From Hemibagrus wyckioides (taxonomy: Eukaryota > Chordata > Actinopteri > Siluriformes > Bagridae), in the NCBI RefSeq assembly GCF_019097595.1, contig NC_080711.1, forward strand, positions 19,297,428 to 19,361,427: a DNA stretch of 64,000 nt. The letters are read 5' to 3'. Shown piece by piece: positions 1 to 10,401 of the stretch (the first letter of the stretch is position 1; each line of letters starts with the position of its first letter). Below the pieces are notes generated by a model that saw only the letters and a program-made list of their open reading frames with translations, was not told the origin of the DNA and made no database searches. Made by a program: the position numbers and the translations under genes.

Positions 1-167
1 AAACACACTCCTAAACCTTGTGGACAGCCTTCCCAGAAGAGTTGAAGCTGTTATAGCTGCAAAGGGTGGACCGACGTCATATTGAACCCTATGGATTAGG
101 AATGGGATGTCACTTAAGTTCATATGCGAGTCAAGGCAGGTGAGCGAATACTTTTGGCAATATAGTG
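1..167 (+). mobile_element. Tc1-like family A, copy 1 (3' end only)
   Basis: This is the last part of a Tc1-type transposase frame followed by the right terminal inverted repeat, which ends in ggcaatatagtg before a TA dinucleotide at 168-169. It is nearly identical to the ends of the copies at 8355-9602 and 23802-25049. The element continues beyond the left edge of the window, so its coding state cannot be judged. Confidence 0.93.
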
Positions 168-169
168 TA

Positions 170-900
170 TTTCAGATATAATATACTGAGATATTCACGT
201 ACCAAATTCTCCTCAATAGCTTGAGTGGGAGAATCTGGAAAAAGTGATGACTGTCCACAGGCCTGCACTGGACCTATACTTACCTGTAACATTAAAAAAA
301 CACTCCCAGTTGGCACACAACCTTTAGATTACATGGTATGGTTATGTCTTTTCTATACATACCCTCTGGTGAGGAGCAGGTCTGTCGCCAGCTGCAGAAG
401 GCCACACACCTGTACTGGAAAACTGCCATGGCCTTATGAGATTTTTGAGGCTTCAGTAGTAGAAAATCTGTTGAAAATTAACAAATTCTACAGTTATTTT
501 TTTTTTAAATGACCTACGTTTCATTCACAATTTCCATTTTTACCAGCTTAGGCAGTGTTAAAGTTAAATTCAGCATGTTGAATTGAATAATAATAATTAA
601 ACCATAATATACAATAATTAAATAAGTAAAAACAAACAACATGCAATTCCGTACAATTTCCAGTCCTCTTAGATTGTAAATCATACATAATAATGCACAC
701 TATAATAATACACTATAATGCATAATAATAGTAAACTAAAATGTATAATAATAATACACTATAATGTATAATAATAGTATTGTTATTAAAAAAGAATACT
801 TTAGAGAGTTAAATTAAGACAATTAATGTAGCAAAATGTGAAATTTGTGCAGAGTTGTGCTTTTTATTACTTGAAATACTAATACTACTAATCCTATAAT
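170..900. other. AT-rich non-coding stretch
   Basis: I see no exon here. The stretch is AT-rich, with many short cataataata-type runs from 690 to 780 that grade into the microsatellite that follows. Confidence 0.6.
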
Positions 901-903
901 AAC

Positions 904-953
<50 letters not shown>

Positions 954-976
954 CAACAACAATAATAATAATAATA
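901..976. repeat. (TAA)n microsatellite
   Basis: This is an almost pure run of ataat/aac trinucleotides. A CAACAACAAC variant patch lies near 951-960. The tyrosine-rich reading frame across it on the minus strand is an artefact of the repeat. Confidence 0.95.
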
Positions 977-1759
977 GTGCATGGTCATCTTTATTGAACA
1001 TGTAGAAATACTGTAAGCAATTAAAAATGTTAATGCAAACTGCTTTCTAACGTACAAGAACATTCCATATATTGGTGAAAAATAAAAACAAAATAAAACA
1101 AACTCGGGATAGTCAGCATGGTTCATGTACACATGTATATACAGTATTTGCTTTAGATCTATCTGCAGACATATACAGACTTATTCATTTGTAAAAATCT
1201 ACAGTATTTACTATGCATCATTTACTGTTTGCTGTTTCGAAGAAGGAAATATTTATCACTCAGCACAGTTAGCTGGCTAGTTTGTTGCTAACCAAAGATA
1301 AAGATGGAGATGTCCATGGTCACACCTCAAGAGCATGGAGGTTGAAAATCCATCAATCGCGGCTCTGACTTCCAACCTTCCACTTCAGAAGTCAAATTCA
1401 GCATTATACATGATACATTAAAATTCTCAGCATTATACATGTCTAAGGAAACTGGAAAAGTATTAACAAGAACTGTTTTTAAGCATCCATTCACATGTGA
1501 TCCAAGGCTCTCTGCTGGTATTGCTCTAATTAAAATAATCCCAAAATAATTTGGTACATGATGAAAAGGTAGTCCCACCAGCTTTGCATGTTTCATGTTC
1601 AAATATGTCACATGAGAAGTCAAACCATCTGATCTGAAGGATCCACCAATGCTGATGCTGCTGATCACTCATTACAGAGTTACAGTTAAAAAAATTACAG
1701 TAGATCTTTTGTACTAAAAAGGACATCATACAGAGGCACAGGACCCAGGATTTAAACCC
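977..1759 (-). other. tmem107: tmem107 3' UTR / downstream region
   Basis: This lies directly downstream of the tmem107 stop codon on the minus strand. A minus-strand AATAAA (tttatt on the plus strand, near 988) could be the polyadenylation signal, but the true 3' end is unknown. In mammals the U8 snoRNA (SNORD118) overlaps the TMEM107 3' UTR. I looked for a comparable C/D-box RNA here and recognised none. Confidence 0.45.
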
Positions 1760-4700
1760 TCATATCGCCTTCTTCTTCAGTCCGAACACAGCGGCGATCA
1801 GCACCAGCTCACAGACGGCAGGAATGACACTGTAAGAGAGAACGAGAAAAGGATCTAAGTTGTTCTCATGCACACAAACTACACTGATCATAACTAAATA
1901 GGGTTGTAACGATACATTGTGACATGATGTATAGTGGAAATCAGCGTTCTATTAATTCTGCATTAAATGCAGCTACACTGATTGAACACCAGGAGTCCTG
2001 ATCTGTTCAACCTATATCCTTAAAATATATATAGAGCACGCTGGTCACATGATCGCATTCTTTCATGAAAAGTTTGAACCTCAACATTAATCATTTCACA
2101 GTTCTGGATCATAATAAATGGCATGTATTACATGTCTACACAACCACATTATAACTATTAAAACAAGCTCTTCGGGAGTTTTCAAAATACATTTGTCTCA
2201 TTCTGCCCATGAAAGTGGATGAAGAAGGCAGGCATTTTAGCTGAATTTGACCTCTGTCACTGGTCAAAAATGGCGAGTCAGGCATTAGGTTTCAATCCAT
2301 AATTTTCCCCATGTCAGAGACTTTTTTTGTGTGTGAATTTATTGGGTATACGGTAAAATACGGTAATCTGTAATACATTTGTTTACAATATTAAGCCTCT
2401 GTTTATAGCAATTAATCTATTTATTTCCTTTTTTCCACAATTAAAAATGCACGCTGTTTACAATTAAGACATTTTAATTTATAGACTTTTTGTTTATAAT
2501 TTTTCATCAGCATAAAACCTATTCAAAATAGTCTGAGATCAAATGTGAATCGTCAAAAACTCTCAACGTCTACAGCAGACTGACGTGTGGTGTTCTTCTT
2601 GCTGACCTGCAGAATGCGAAGATTATCCAGTAAACCCAACATTCCCATTGTTGAGTGACGAAGAAAGACAGAGAGACTGATGCGCTGCAGTGACACGCCA
2701 TAGCTGGAGAGACAAGCTCAGGAAAAATACGACACACATTTTAGAATAATTGCCGAGAAGAGTAGACTGGTTAGACACTGGGTAGCATATTCACACTTTT
2801 AGATCAACTTGTCTGCTTGATCTAGTCAGTTTTTTATGTTGCACTTGTCCACTTCTGTGTCTGCGGGGAATAGGAACGTTTGCTTAAATATGGCAAGACA
2901 CGCATGTGTTTCGGATGACATCAGTAAGGATACACAGCACTCCTTGGTTACTGTTGAACATCGAGACACCGGAGAAGAATCCAAACAATTCAATGGCAAA
3001 TAGACACAGAGTTACTGAGAGAGCGATAATCATCCTGAGGGCAAAAACAGAGAGCATCATTTTAATTATTCTGACATTCAAAATTCAATTTGGGTCTTAA
3101 GATGTGTTGATAATCGGGACAAGATCCGTTTCATCAGCACTTCAGAACATCATTCGGCTGAAGATACTGTCCTGTAGCAAACATTTTCCTGTCAGAATTT
3201 TGTATGATGACTTAATGGATACAAAGAGCCAGCTAACATAATACAACCTGACAGGAAATCTTAACAGCAGCGTAATGTGACCATAGATTTTGGTGAACCA
3301 GGATGACATCAACAAACGAATTCATTTTACTATAGAAATAAAGACTATTGTCTTGCTTGCCAGTTTATTAACATTTTCAGCCCAACTAAGTGTCAAAAAA
3401 ACCTCTTTTTCTCAGTCTTTGTGTGTCTAAACAAGGTCCCCGTAAAGCACCTGCATGTCTGATGCACGAATATTATCCTCTCCATATCCCACCTTTCCAT
3501 TTTGTTATATAACTTGCCAGAGAAATGGTTCTGTACATCATAATCCCACTGTGTGCACTTATACTTCATCTTTGTCCATCAGGACATAATTTTTAAGCCG
3601 TTTTAAACTTTCAACCCTGTCATTAAACGTCCTGTCTGTTGCCTCTCCTCAACTACAAATGTTCATAGAGTGAGCAAGGGGCAGCATGACTCCTGCCCCA
3701 GTGGGTTTCACTCAGCGCTTGTTTGTTGCAGCTACAATAATTTTTTACCACATGGTACAATAATAACTCTATAGAGGTGAATGGGACAGTGAGCATACTG
3801 TCCCATGGAAGCTCATAGCAACATTTTTAAATTGTTGGTCACTTCAAAGAGGTACTTAGCATTTGTACAGAATTTAATATGTAGGAAGGACTTGGTAATG
3901 ATGAACATTTGTTGATATACAGTATGTGGTGGTGATCTATGTGTCCTACTACTTTTCTTGGGCTGCCACTGTATCTTAGACAATTATTCTGCTGATTATT
4001 GGCGGGTGTTTTTTACCGGTTGTCCTCAGTTGTGTACTGCTCCTCTGTGAAGTCCAGCGGTAAGCATGATTTAACATTGTTTCCCTGTAAAACACAGTAA
4101 TGTTAAGCTGATACGATATTGCAACCTGGGATCAGTCTGCACAAATACATGAATACATTACTTCATATCCAGAGAGGCAAAGTTAAAGTCAAAGTTAAAG
4201 TTCAAGTCAAATCACAGGCTTTAGTAAATTCATTCTGTAGTAACGGCTGACACAAGAACTTGTACAGAAGACCCTTCATATAAAAGGTGTATTTCTATGA
4301 TATGGTGCACTTTCCTGTGAGAAGGCATTTATGTGGCATTAAGGATCTTCAGTTTCAGTACCAGAAAAGCTGGTCCTTTTAGGTAAGTCTTTAGGACAAA
4401 GGAGTTTGCACTTAGTGGTAATGTGTTTTTTGCCTTATTAACTCAGAGAGAGAGGGGGGGGGTAAAGATGTTGACATGACTATATTTAACTGTTTTGATG
4501 TAACTTAACATTAAACATTACTGTGGTCTGAGAGAAGGAGAAAATAAAATCCTTTTGTACCAGGAAAATGATCATCATTAACTCAAATTCTCAACTGGAT
4601 TAGGTTCCTATAACAGAAAGTGTTTTTATTTTTATCATTATAGCAGTTTTCATTACAGTTTCATTACATTCGATACAGTTATCATTATCACATTTTTAGC

Positions 4701-4850
4701 AAATATAGAAACAGTGAGAAATATAGAAATCTGGTGAATGTGTGTGTGTGTGTGTGTGTTTACCCGGGACCAGAAGATAGTGATGACCATCACAAGGTGA
4801 GCGGTGAGGATGAGAAACCGAGCTGGGACGAGGCTGTTTATCACTGACAT
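1760..4850 (-). CDS. tmem107: Transmembrane protein 107 (ciliary transition zone)
   Basis: The product is a four-helix membrane protein. In vertebrates it belongs to the MKS module of the ciliary transition zone, which gates proteins into the cilium. Five coding exons on the minus strand, all with GT-AG borders and compatible phases, are 4850-4764, 4084-4017, 3034-2934, 2703-2607 and 1829-1760. They sum to 423 nt, or 140 aa, which equals the human length. Recognisable family segments are LVPARFLILTAHLVMVIT with FWSR (exon 1), CLPLDFTEEQY (exon 2), ALSVTLCLFAIELFGFFSGV followed by SMFNSNQ (exon 3), HCSASVSLSFF and WECWVYW (exon 4), and the C-terminal FGLKKKAI (exon 5). The start is set by homology at MSVINSLVP, although the frame stays open upstream. 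No damage is seen. The last amino acids (KAI versus KPF) differ slightly from mammals. Confidence 0.96.
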
Positions 4851-4984
4851 GTCCAAAAAAAAGCCAAAAGGGTCATTCTGGTAAAAATAAAATAAGCAAG
4901 CCAATGTTACCACCATTGTTGCAGACCAAATACACACTTTCTTGTCATCTCTCAGCAGGATTCATTGCAAAAATTGTTCAGAAA

Positions 4985-5995
4985 TAGTTTGAAAAACATG
5001 AAAAAGAGTTCAGGGTGTTGACTACACCCTTTTATGGAAATGGTATTGCCTGATAGCTGTGGCGTCTTTCAGCAGAATAATGCACCGTGCCACAAAGAAA
5101 AAAAATGGTTCATGAATGGTTTGATGAGCTCAACAATGAGTTTTAGGTGTTGACTTGGCCTCCAAATTCCCCAAATCTCAATCCAATCAAGCATCTGTGG
5201 GACGTGCTGGACAAACAAGCCCGATCCATGCAGGCCCCACCTTGCAACTTACAGGACTTAAAGGATCTGCTGCTAACATCTTGGTGCCAGATACCACAGC
5301 ACACCTTCAGGGATCTAGTAGAGACCATGCCTCGACGGGTCAGGGCTGTTCTGGCAGCAAAAGGGGGACTAACACAATATTATGCCAGTGGTCATAATGT
5401 TAAGGCTGACCGGTGTATATATGAGCCCCACTACACAACTTACAGGACCACAGCAGACCGTGAACACCCCACAAAAACATGAAAAAGAGTTCAGGGTGTC
5501 CACTTGGCCTCTAGATCCCAATTCTATAGAGCATCTGTGGGATGTGCTGGAAAAGGCTGATCCATGGTGGCTCCATCTAGACAACTTATAGGACTTAAAA
5601 GATCTGCTGCCAACATCTTGGTGCCAGATACCACAGCACATCTTCAGGGATCTAGTGGAGCCCATGCCTCGACAGGTCAGGGCTGTTTTGGGATCAACAC
5701 AATGTTATGCAGGTGGTCATAATGTTATGGCTGATCGGTGTATATATATATGGGCCCCACTTCGCAACTTACAGGACTTAAAGGATACTTTTGATAGATA
5801 CTGACCACTGCAGACCGGGAACACCCCACAAACATGAAAAAAATGAAAAAGACTTCAGGGTGTTGACTTCCCAATCCCAATCCTATCGAGCATCTGTGGG
5901 ATGTGCTGGACAAAGTCTGACCCATGGAGGCTCCATCTCACAGCTTATAGGACTGAATCTTCTGCTGATATATTGGTGTAATATTTAGGCAGAAG
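4985..5995 (+). mobile_element. Tc1-like family C: three tandem 3' fragments
   Basis: There are three partial copies in a row, near 4985-5420, 5430-5750 and 5790-5990. Each carries the tail of a Tc1-type transposase (SPNLNPIKHLWDVL-type motif containing the last catalytic acidic residue) followed by a right end resembling ggtcataatgttatggctga. Each restarts with the same acatgaaaaagagttcaggg sequence. All are frameshifted and non-functional. They lie inside the first intron of tmem107 if the proposed 5' UTR exon is right. Confidence 0.85.
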
Positions 5996-6209
5996 TTATT
6001 TAGTGAACTTTATCAGGCTGTGGATACGTAATGTGTAATAATCGAATTCCGACGACATGATCTCGTTTGCACTCGTTATTAAGTGATGACCATGCAGTAT
6101 TTTAGTTTTAATTTTTAAACAAGGGACATAATAACCGGTTATGTATTTCGTTAACTTAATAAAGGTCTTCAAACCAACAGCTAAAGCTCTGTTTAGGTCA
6201 CAGACTTAC

Positions 6210-6357
6210 CAGGTTGATTGCAGTTAGTTTAGTTTTCAGTTATTCACGTAGCCGCAGTTATAATACATTAATACTCCATATCATACATGCAGCGTTCACA
6301 GTCACGTTAAAACGGAGTATTTAGCAACAGAATTAGCAGAAAGCGTCTCTCTTGCCC
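6210..6357 (-). other. tmem107: Probable tmem107 5' UTR exon and transcription start area
   Basis: On the minus strand a strong splice donor, CCTG|GTAAGTC, ends at 6210. A matching acceptor, tttttaccag|AATGACC, places the start of the first coding exon at 4877. Together they predict a non-coding first exon starting somewhere below the X-box at 6358 and an intron of about 1.3 kb that holds the Tc1 debris. With this acceptor the mRNA would have an 11-codon upstream frame that begins at 4876 and overlaps the main AUG. The exon's 5' edge is a guess. Confidence 0.5.
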
Positions 6358-6371
6358 GTTACTACAGCAAC
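6358..6371. promoter_or_regulatory. Candidate RFX X-box of tmem107
   Basis: GTTACTACAGCAAC is an imperfect palindrome close to the X-box consensus bound by RFX factors, which drive ciliary genes. It deviates at one position of the left half. Its place just upstream of the predicted tmem107 first exon fits a ciliary transition-zone gene. Confidence 0.5.
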
Positions 6372-6379
6372 ACTGGTTT

Positions 6380-6857
6380 CTTCGTGGTCAATGTGCTTAA
6401 TGTGATCCCTATCTCCCCCTGCTGGACAGGAGACGCCTGGAAGCTCAGCGCAAAGGCTCACGTGTGTTCCAATACTTTTGACACCCGCGACACTTTACAG
6501 GCATCTAAAGTATTGGAAAAGGTTTTGGGCATTTGGGGGGGGAAAAGGAAAAAAAAAATTACCATTATGAGTCTTTTTAAATAAGAATGACACTTTGACA
6601 TAAGTCAAAACTGTAAGGTAGTGATTTGCTTCTTTCTTTCTTTCTTTCTAGACTAGAATACAAAAAGTAGGTCTGTGAAATCATAGAAATGCCAGAGACA
6701 CTCATAGATAGTGCATACATAACCGTTCAACATAAAACAACCAAACAACAAGGTGCCATGGGCACACAAACACCCTATTCTGTGTGTATGTGTGTTGGAG
6801 GAAGCAATAGACTTTATGCTGTGTCTAGTTTGATCAGTAAGAATAATTAGATTGATT
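6380..6857. other. Intergenic, no gene seen
   Basis: I see no coding exon here. A short (TTTC)n run lies near 6631-6650. The rest is unremarkable. Confidence 0.55.
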
Positions 6858-6860
6858 ATA

Positions 6861-7149
6861 CACTGATCAGCCATAACATTATGAGCAATGGTAACAGGTG
6901 AATTAAGTGAATAACACTGATTAGCTCCTCATCATGGCACCTGTTGGTGGGTGGGATATATTCTCTCAAATTCTCACTCAAATCCTTACACTTGTCCATT
7001 TTTCCTGCTTCTAACACATCAACTTTGAGGACAAAATGTTCACTTGCTGCCTCTAATATATCCCACCCGCTAACAGGTGCCATGATGAGGAGATCATCAG
7101 TGTTATTCACTTCACCTGTCACTGGTCACAATGTTATGCCTGATTGGTG
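6861..7149. mobile_element. Palindromic MITE derived from Tc1 family C
   Basis: The left 100 bp (cactgatcagccataacatt through gtgggatatatt) is repeated in inverted orientation in the right 100 bp (aatatatcccacc through aatgttatgcctgattggtg). About 90 bp of unique sequence lies between. A TA precedes the left end. The same terminal sequences bound the family C transposase copies at 46625-47445 and 60846-61386, so this is a non-autonomous deletion derivative with long terminal inverted repeats. Confidence 0.85.
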
Positions 7150-7845
7150 CAGATACACGTCTTCAGTTAAAGTTCACATTACATATCAGAATGAAGAAAA
7201 ATCACTGTGACTTTATCTGTGTCATGAATGTTGAGTTTATAATCTTCTGGGGTTTCCACAGTCACAGATTTTACACAATGGGGGCAGTGGGTGGATTTGA
7301 TACTAAACTGTGTGTGTGTAGTACTGGGTTTTCATCCAAAGTGTTTTCCTGACTCAATTACTCTGCGACCCTTATGAATATGAAGCACGTGCCGAAGATG
7401 AATAAATAATTAGTCAGGACACGTGCACTCAGACCTTACACATTGCTCTGTGGTAGATACACACTTGCAGCTCGATTGGCGCACACAGGCACGTGCGCAC
7501 GCCGTTTGTAAAATAAGTCCCGCCCCTCACATCTCCGTGCAGTGTTGCCACATGGAGAGCTTTTCATGGACGCCGGATATTTTTTTTTCTTGAACTAGAA
7601 AATCTGAAGAAGTTGAACAGGGAGGTAAGAGAATCTGGCAACCGCGCGCACGATCACAGTGGAGTTAAAGAAACTTTACGCACGGTCAAGGTGGAGTACA
7701 TAATCCCCACGCGCGCACACACACCATGGAGAAACGCGCACCACAGGACACCCATTCTTGACCCCCCGGCTGAAAGCAGGCAGTTGGATGGACACGCTCC
7801 GAGCCAGATGTTAAGTGGGAAATGCCAGCCGTTGAGCGGCTCGCG
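7150..7845 (+). other. Upstream region of the melatonin receptor exon
   Basis: I see no protein-coding exon here. From about 7375 the sequence becomes richer in CpG (many cacgtgc and gcgcgc motifs), as expected for a promoter or 5' UTR of the exon that follows. The transcription start cannot be fixed. Confidence 0.4.
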
Positions 7846-8018
7846 ATGCTTCGGAACGGGAGTCAGGTGAACGGCTCCACCGCTGGAGAGCACGCGCTCC
7901 ACAGACCGCCGTGGGTCACCACAACGCTCGGCTGCTTCCTCATCTTCACCATCCTGGTGGATATTTTGGGAAACCTGTTTTGTGATTTTCTCCGTCTACA
8001 AGAAACTTCGGAACGCCG
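7846..8018 (+). pseudogene. mtnr1a: Melatonin receptor type 1A-like exon 1, frameshifted
   Basis: The reading frame MLRNGSQVNGS...RPPWVTTTLGCFLIF then TILVDILGNL matches the N-terminus and first transmembrane helix of melatonin GPCRs. Two N-glycosylation sequons (NGS) are visible. After GNL an extra T in the TTTT run at 7978-7981 shifts the frame. In the shifted frame VIFSVYKKLRNAG follows, then the donor G|GTAAGT at 8018. Both the donor position and its phase are those of the family's single intron. Compared with relatives, two residues before KLRNAG are also missing. An in-frame ATG at 7822 is an alternative start. No second exon (a large frame with the remaining six helices) is visible downstream in this window. 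This is either a broken orphan exon or an assembly indel plus a very long intron. Confidence 0.8.
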
Positions 8019-8175
8019 GTAAGTGACCCGCTCCAGAGCTTCCATGCTGCATGCTCTCATGTCCAGAACCACCTCATTCAATTATATTAACTCATTTATT
8101 CAGTCTTGGATGGTTCATTCATTCACCTGGTTTCTCTTCTTACGTCATTTACTCATTTTAAATACAACATGCTGT

Positions 8176-8208
8176 TATTCATTCATTCATTCATTCATTC
8201 ATTCATTC
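8176..8208. repeat. (ATTC)n microsatellite
   Basis: About eight perfect tetranucleotide units lie here, flanked by looser ttcatt repeats from 8080 to 8330. Confidence 0.9.
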
Positions 8209-8354
8209 TGATTCATTTAATTACTCATAAGTTTGCTTCATTTAGTTCCGTTTGGTTTTAATTCATTCACTCAGTTTATCCAGGACAAGCTGCAATACAT
8301 TTGGTGTTGATTCATTCATTTATTTCTATTTATTGCATTATCAATGATTACATA

Positions 8355-9602
8355 CACTATATTGCCAAAAGTATTCGCTCACCCATCCAAATAATCAGAA
8401 TCAGGTGTTCCAATCACTTCCATGGCCACAGGTGTATAAAATCAAGCACCTAAGCATGCAGACTGTTTTTACAAACATTTGTGAAAGAATGGGTCGCTCT
8501 CAGGAGCTCAGTGAATTCCAGCGTGGAACTGTGATAGGATGCCACCTGTGCAACAAATCCAGTCGTGAAATTTCCTCGCTCCTAAATATTCCACAGTCAA
8601 CTGTCAGCTGTATTATAAGAACGTGGAAGTGTTTGGGAACGACAGCAACTCAGCCACGAAGTGGTAGGCCACGTAAACTGACGGAGAGGGGTCAGCGGAT
8701 GCTGAGGTGCATAGTGCGAAGAGGTCACCAACTTTCTGCAGAGTCAATCGCTACAGACCTCCAAACTTCATGTGGCCTTCAGATTAGCTCAAGAACAGTG
8801 CGCAGAGAGCTTCATGGAATGGGTTTCCATGGCCGAGCAGCTGCATCCAAGCCATACATCACCAAGTGCAATGCAAAGCGTCGGATGCAGTGGTGTAAAG
8901 CACGCCGCCACTGGACTCTAGAGCAGTGGAGACGCATTCTCTGGAGTGAAGAATCGCGCTTCTCCATCTGGCAATCTGATGGACGAGTCTGGGCTTGGCG
9001 GTTGCCAGGAGAACGGTACTTGTCTGACTGCATTGTGCCAAGTGTAAAGTTTGGTGGAGGGGGGATTATGGTGTGGGGTTGTTTTTCAGGAGCTGGGCTT
9101 GGCCCCTTAGTTCCAGTGAAAGGAACTCTGAATGCTTCAGCATACCAAGACATTTTGGACAATTCCATGCTCCCAACTTTGTGGGAACAGTTTGGAGCTG
9201 GCCCCTTCCTCTTCCAACATGACTATGCACCAGTGCACAAAGCAAGGTCCATAAAGACATGGATGACAGAGTCTGGTGTGGATGAACTTGACTGGCCTGC
9301 ACAGAGTCCTGACCTCAACCCGATAGAACACCTTTGGGATGAATTAGAGCGGAGACTGAGAGCCAGGCCTTCTCGTCCAACATCAGTGTGTGACCTCACA
9401 AATGCGCTTCTGGAAGAATGGTCAAAAATTCCCATAAACACACTCCTAAACCTTATGGACAGCCTTCCCAGAAGAGTTGAAGCTGTTATAGCTGCAAAGG
9501 GTGGACCGACGTCATATTGAACCCTATGGATTAGGAATGGGATGTCACTTAAGTTCATATGCGAGTCAAGGCAGGTGAGCGAATACTTTTGGCAATATAG
9601 TG
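8355..9602 (+). mobile_element. Tc1-like family A, copy 2, full length (1248 bp)
   Basis: Both terminal inverted repeats are present: cactatattgccaaaagta at the left and its complement tacttttggcaatatagtg at the right. Each is flanked by TA (8353-8354 and 9603-9604), the expected target duplication. One long uninterrupted transposase frame lies between. The copy is almost identical to the one at 23802-25049, which implies recent activity. Confidence 0.96.
8489..9520 (+). CDS. Tc1-type DDE transposase, intact frame (343 aa)
   Basis: This is an IS630/Tc1/mariner transposase, which cuts and pastes its own element at TA sites. The frame is open from 8405, but [13 protein letters not shown] at 8489 matches the usual Tc1 start and gives the usual length near 340 aa. 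Domains in order are a paired-type helix-turn-helix (about residues 5-60), a GRPRK AT-hook-like linker ([12 protein letters not shown]), a second helix-turn-helix, then the catalytic core. Catalytic positions read WSEES (first acid, normally WSDES), FQHDYAPVH (second Asp) and [13 protein letters not shown] (third acid, Glu). The first Asp is therefore replaced by Glu here, whereas the copy near 24400 keeps WSDES but is broken by stops. The protein is probably expressed poorly or catalytically dead despite its intact frame. Confidence 0.93.
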   Translation: MGRSQELSEFQRGTVIGCHLCNKSSREISSLLNIPQSTVSCIIRTWKCLGTTATQPRSGRPRKLTERGQRMLRCIVRRGHQLSAESIATDLQTSCGLQISSRTVRRELHGMGFHGRAAASKPYITKCNAKRRMQWCKARRHWTLEQWRRILWSEESRFSIWQSDGRVWAWRLPGERYLSDCIVPSVKFGGGGIMVWGCFSGAGLGPLVPVKGTLNASAYQDILDNSMLPTLWEQFGAGPFLFQHDYAPVHKARSIKTWMTESGVDELDWPAQSPDLNPIEHLWDELERRLRARPSRPTSVCDLTNALLEEWSKIPINTLLNLMDSLPRRVEAVIAAKGGPTSY

Positions 9603-9604
9603 TA

Positions 9605-9935
9605 GCCGCTACACTGCAAAACATGTTGGTTAAACTTAGAAACAAAAGTTCACCCTCTGCCTTAAAAACGTGAGTAAACTCAACTTAAATATATGATTTG
9701 TTTCAACTCAAGGAAACATGTTTTACATATAGTGTTTAACTAATGATCATTTGTTGTTTCAGCTTTATAACTCTAAGTTGAAACAACTTGCTATGTTCTA
9801 TTATCAATTTAAAAAACTCACTTTTTCATGTCAAATCCACAAAATCCTCATTTTATTTAAACTTGACTCAACTAATAATGTTAGTTAGCTGAATCAACTT
9901 GCATCTTAATATCTCAAGTGTAATGTATAATTCTG
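9605..9935. other. Possible small MITE or repeat remnant
   Basis: There is no coding sequence. Imperfectly complementary segments (ttgtttcaactcaagg near 9700 and aagttgaaacaactt near 9775) suggest a small inverted-repeat element next to the Tc1 copy. The ends are not defined. Confidence 0.3.
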
Positions 9936-10068
9936 TTGCTGATAAAAGATCATCAGTGCGTAACGGTTTGAAAACGTTTTCATCCAGGTAAACACTAATA
10001 ATTTAATTAAATAATAATTTAATCTTTGAAAACACCTGACCGTGTTTTTAACAATTCATGTAATATTT

Positions 10069-10401
10069 CTAGGATAAAGGATCTCTCAACAATTTGTTTC
10101 TAAGCCCATGTATTCTAGCAGAACAGTGGTCAGGTTTAATTTTCATGACAACTTTTTGCAGGAACTCAAATGAGTACTTCATATTGTGAGGGTCCTCCAG
10201 ATTAAGGCAGTAGACGGTTCCCATCAGCATAGCAAAGGCAGTAGGCACATCTTTGAGGTGATGTAAAACAATAGTCTCCTCTACCACCACAGCCACATTG
10301 AAAATTTCCAGGGGAAAAGCATCATTAAGGACACCTTCATGTCCAATCAAAAGTCCAACACGCATTCTCTTCATGATGGCATCCAGGGTTTCACCATGAA
10401 C
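10069..10401 (-). pseudogene. C-terminal exon of a companion-family protein (locus A, second member)
   Basis: An acceptor (ccgttttag|GTTCATGG, exon from 10401) opens a frame that runs to a stop at 10069. It contains VGLLIGHEGV, LHHLKDVPTAFAMLMGTVYC and FEFLQKVVMKI. From memory this resembles the C-terminal part of a large uncharacterised fish family often named sterile-alpha-motif-containing 3-like. It is a second kind of C-terminus compared with the exon at 12439-12620, so locus A may hold pieces of two members, or alternative last exons. The exon itself is unbroken. Joined to the rest of locus A it cannot make a full protein. Confidence 0.6.

Noticed and set aside
809..1132. Tyrosine-rich frame on the minus strand
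   Set aside because: It is produced by the (TAA)n microsatellite.
977..1759. Possible U8 snoRNA (SNORD118) in the tmem107 3' UTR, as in mammals
   Set aside because: No C/D boxes with the conserved U8 5' segment were recognisable.
8405..8488. A 28-codon N-terminal extension of the Tc1 transposase frame
   Set aside because: It lies in the terminal repeat/leader region. The family start is [10 protein letters not shown] at 8489.
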